This document shows positions 6,754 through 9,035 of a DNA stretch of 9,035 bases, one piece after another. This DNA comes from an uncultured Lachnospiraceae bacterium (GTDB taxonomy: Bacteria > Bacillota > Clostridia > Lachnospirales > Lachnospiraceae). The DNA lies in the NCBI GenBank assembly GCA_946549155.1, contig CAMNQN010000142.1, positions 1 through 9,035 on the forward strand, given 5' to 3'. The position numbers and the translations under genes are program-made. Every line of letters starts with the position of its first letter. The first letter of the stretch is position 1. The notes under the pieces were generated by a model that made no database searches, was not told where the DNA came from, and was given only the letters and a program-made list of their open reading frames with translations.

Positions 6754-7635
6754 ATGCAGAAATGGAGAAGAAAACAAAATGCGGTGTATCTGGCTTTTAT
6801 CATTCCCGCGCTGCTGTTTTTCTGTACGTTTTTCCTTTATCCATTTATAAAGAGTCTCTGGCTGTCTCTGACAGATGCTTACGGATACAATCCCAGGCAG
6901 CATTTCATTGGACTGAAAAATTATGCGGAGGTGCTGAAAAATCCGGGCTTTCTGAATTCGCTGAAGGTGACTTTGCTGTATACGGCTTTTGTCACGGTAG
7001 TTGCGAATCTGATTGCCCTGGGACTTTCCTTTTTGCTGGATGGAAATGTTCGGTTTAAAAAGATTTTCCGGGCAGTATTTTTTCTGCCGAATCTGATGAG
7101 CCTGATCATTGTCAGCTTTATCTGGGTTTTTTTATACGGCAGCGTTTACCGCTCCTTTGTGGATTGGCTGAGGATACCGGAAGACTTTTGGATCAGCTGG
7201 CTGGGGAACAGAAAGATGGCGCTGATTTCCATGGGTATAACGGCTGTATGGCAGTGTGCGGGATACTATATGCTGATTTATATTGCAGGGCTGCAGAATA
7301 TCGGGAGAGAGCTGGTGGAGGCGGCACAGATGGACGGAGCCGGAACGTGGGCGGTGATCCGGTATATCAAATTTCCGGGGCTGATACCGGTGATTGGTAT
7401 GAATTCCGTTTTGCTGATCACTGCCGGTTTCAAAACCTTTGATATTCCGATGGCGATGACTTCCGGGGGACCGGCCGGCGCCACAACCACCATTGCGCTG
7501 CAGATTTATAATACGGGCTTTCGCTCGAATCGAACGGGGTATGCGACGGCACAGGCGGTGATTTTGTTTCTAATGATCAGCTGTTTAACCGGATTGCTGT
7601 ACCGGTTTCAGGGCAGAGGGGAGGAGAAGGGATGA
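6754..7635 (+). CDS. ABC sugar permease, MalF/UgpA type (CUT1)
   Basis: A 293-residue inner-membrane channel subunit. I chose the ATG at 6754, preceded by an AAAAGGGGGA ribosome site; the longer frame has no ATG and starts within the terminator. About six transmembrane segments are visible, near 11-36, 71-95, 105-128, 156-180, 210-229 and 265-283. The cytoplasmic coupling loop has the EAA motif: ELVEAAQMDGAG (186-197) followed by FPGL (207-210), which docks the ATPase. The starting LAFIIPALLFF and the later MTSGGPAGATTT stretch are standard for the MalF-like partner. It lacks the long periplasmic loop of enterobacterial MalF, as is usual for Gram-positive homologues. It overlaps the next permease gene by 4 bp (ATGA), so the pair is translationally coupled. 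Confidence 0.95.
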   Translation: MQKWRRKQNAVYLAFIIPALLFFCTFFLYPFIKSLWLSLTDAYGYNPRQHFIGLKNYAEVLKNPGFLNSLKVTLLYTAFVTVVANLIALGLSFLLDGNVRFKKIFRAVFFLPNLMSLIIVSFIWVFLYGSVYRSFVDWLRIPEDFWISWLGNRKMALISMGITAVWQCAGYYMLIYIAGLQNIGRELVEAAQMDGAGTWAVIRYIKFPGLIPVIGMNSVLLITAGFKTFDIPMAMTSGGPAGATTTIALQIYNTGFRSNRTGYATAQAVILFLMISCLTGLLYRFQGRGEEKG

Positions 7636-8465
7636 AGTCTGGGAGACATAGAACGAGGAGCAGAGGGCTGGGCATTACAGTGGTTACGCTGCTGATTGCG
7701 TTGATTTTCTTTTTCCCGGTTCTGATCGCTGTGATTAATTCCTTTAAAACAAAGGGGGAAATACTGGCTTCTGCCATTGCATTGCCAGCGGCTCCCGCAT
7801 GGGAAAACTATGTGGCGGTGGTAGCGGCAACGGATTTCCTTCAGGTATTTTTGAATTCCTGTCTGGTAACGGGGGGAGGAGTTTTGCTGAATCTAGCAAT
7901 CAGTTCTCTTGCCGGTTATGGGCTGGCACGGTGGCGGCGGAGGTGGGCGGATCTTTTGACGCTGCTGTTTTTATCGGCCATGTTTGTTCCTTTTCATACA
8001 ATTATGATCGCGCTGCTGACGACGGCCAGAAATATGAGGCTTACTGGGCACTTGTGGGGGCTGATTCTGGTTTACTGCGGTCTGCAGTGTCCGATTCCTG
8101 TTTTTCTCATCAAAGGCTTTTCCGGTTCTATTCCGCTGGAATTGGAGGAGGCGGCTATGGTGGATGGCTGCGGGATTGTCCGGATGTTTTTCATGATTGT
8201 ACTGCCGCTGCTGAAGCCGATCCTTGCAACGACTGCGGTTTTGAATGTACTTTGGATATGGAATGATTATCTTCTGCCGTATTTGATTCTTGGCAAGCCT
8301 CTGACCATACCGCTCAGTCAGATGTATTTTTACGGCCAGTACAACCAGCAGTGGCATTTGATTATGGCAGGATTTGTGGTATCTACGATACCTGTGGTTC
8401 TATTTTTCCTGCTGATGCAGAAATACATTGTCAATGGCATTGCGGCAGGTGCAGTTAAGGGGTGA
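7632..8465 (+). CDS. ABC sugar permease, MalG/UgpE type (CUT1)
   Basis: A 277-residue inner-membrane partner of the preceding permease. Transmembrane segments are seen near 14-36, 72-95, 108-130, 140-161, 187-209 and 244-264. The EAA coupling motif reads LELEEAAMVDGCG (169-181) followed by LPLLKP (191-196), and the C-terminus YIVNGIAAGAVKG is the typical MalG-family ending. The start overlaps the previous stop as ATGA, with GAGGAG just upstream. With the binding protein this makes a complete importer except for the ATPase, for which there is no gene in the window. A shared MsmX/MalK-type ATPase encoded elsewhere is expected, as in many Firmicutes CUT1 systems. Confidence 0.95.
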   Translation: MKSGRHRTRSRGLGITVVTLLIALIFFFPVLIAVINSFKTKGEILASAIALPAAPAWENYVAVVAATDFLQVFLNSCLVTGGGVLLNLAISSLAGYGLARWRRRWADLLTLLFLSAMFVPFHTIMIALLTTARNMRLTGHLWGLILVYCGLQCPIPVFLIKGFSGSIPLELEEAAMVDGCGIVRMFFMIVLPLLKPILATTAVLNVLWIWNDYLLPYLILGKPLTIPLSQMYFYGQYNQQWHLIMAGFVVSTIPVVLFFLLMQKYIVNGIAAGAVKG

Positions 8466-8469
8466 GGAG

Positions 8470-9035
8470 ATGGCGTATGCGAAAGGAAATATAGATTCGA
8501 CGGATACCGTTTATATGCTGATGACAGACCGGTTTTTCGATGGAAATCCTGCTAATAACGGAAAGCTGGGGGAGGAGTATCGCCCGGGAGATCTTCATTT
8601 TTATCAGGGGGGAGACTGGGAAGGAATCAGGCAGAAACTGGAGTATATCAAAGAGCTGGGATTTTCTGCTGTCTGGATTTCTGCGCCTCAGGATAATGAG
8701 CAGTACAGCAGGACGGGAGATGAAGCGGGCTATCATGGCTATTATACCAGAGATTTTAATAGTCCCAACCCTCATTTTGGAACAGAGGAAGAGCTGAGGG
8801 CCCTGATTGAACGGGCGGAGGAGCTGGGGCTTAAGATTATCATCGATGTCCAGCTAAATCATACGGCGGATTATCTGGAATACCCGTCTTTGAAGTATGA
8901 TCCGCCGGAGTATCGGCCTGCGGCACCCTTTGATAATCCTGAGTGGTATCATCATACGCCGAATATCGTGAATTTTGATGACCCATATGAAGCGCAGAAT
9001 TACAGCCTGGGCGGATTGGATGATTTAGCCCAGGA
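8470..9035 (+). CDS. GH13 enzyme resembling cyclodextrin glucanotransferases, no signal peptide (partial, cut by window edge)
   Basis: The first 188 codons of a GH13 barrel enzyme; the frame stays open to the window edge. It starts MAYAKGNIDSTDTVYMLMTD, so it is cytoplasmic. TDRFFDGNPANN (19-30), GGDW (47-50), YHGYYTRDF (88-96) and NPHFGT (100-105) match the N-terminal layout of cyclodextrin glucanotransferases (GH13_2), including the Asp24/Asn26/Asn29/Asn30 and GGD calcium ligands. Conserved region I is DVQLNH (126-131). Region V appears as GLDDLAQ (182-188), where CGTases have LADLN. The catalytic Asp, Glu and Asp lie beyond the edge, so activity cannot be confirmed. The ATG is 4 nt after the permease stop, with AAGGGG 7 nt upstream. 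Likely roles are opening or transglycosylating an imported alpha-glucan; a cyclomaltodextrinase or intracellular amylase is equally possible. Confidence 0.85.
   Translation, partial: MAYAKGNIDSTDTVYMLMTDRFFDGNPANNGKLGEEYRPGDLHFYQGGDWEGIRQKLEYIKELGFSAVWISAPQDNEQYSRTGDEAGYHGYYTRDFNSPNPHFGTEEELRALIERAEELGLKIIIDVQLNHTADYLEYPSLKYDPPEYRPAAPFDNPEWYHHTPNIVNFDDPYEAQNYSLGGLDDLAQ

Overview
The window looks like a carbohydrate-utilisation locus from a Gram-positive, Clostridia-type bacterium, probably Lachnospiraceae-like. The reasons are strong AGGAGG-type ribosome sites, TATAAT promoters, a YesM/YesN-type two-component pair beside a CUT1-family sugar ABC transporter, roughly even base composition, and tight operons. 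The taxonomic placement is an inference from style, not from a marker gene.

Layout: two gene sets diverge from one control region (about 5164-5417). Leftward (- strand) run a membrane sensor histidine kinase (3358-5163), an AraC-type response regulator (1848-3353) and a cytoplasmic GH13 alpha-glucosidase of the oligo-1,6-glucosidase type (218-1858). They are packed so tightly that each downstream ribosome site lies inside the preceding gene. Rightward (+ strand) run an extracellular sugar-binding protein (5418-6689), a hairpin terminator/attenuator (6701-6735), two permeases (6754-7635 and 7632-8465) and the start of a second GH13 enzyme (8470 to the window edge). That last enzyme resembles cyclodextrin glucanotransferases but has no signal peptide. 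No ABC ATPase gene is present, so a shared MsmX/MalK-type ATPase elsewhere is presumed.

Working model (inference): the kinase senses an extracellular condition, probably an alpha-glucan oligosaccharide or its loaded binding protein. It phosphorylates the regulator, which binds a pair of GCTAA direct repeats spaced 21 bp just upstream of the transporter promoter. The imported oligosaccharide is opened or rearranged in the cytoplasm by the CGTase-like enzyme and trimmed to glucose by the alpha-glucosidase, which carries the Val-after-nucleophile signature of alpha-1,6 activity. A branched, alpha-1,6-containing or cyclic maltooligosaccharide would fit. The exact substrate cannot be read from the sequence.

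The families are known. The points most worth a second look are the combination of an intracellular CGTase-like enzyme with an alpha-1,6-type glucosidase and a dedicated transporter, the predicted regulator site, the binding protein without a lipobox, the regulator's atypical C-terminus, and a degenerate direct repeat at the left edge. Positions 1-217 contain no gene I can support and no convincing terminator.
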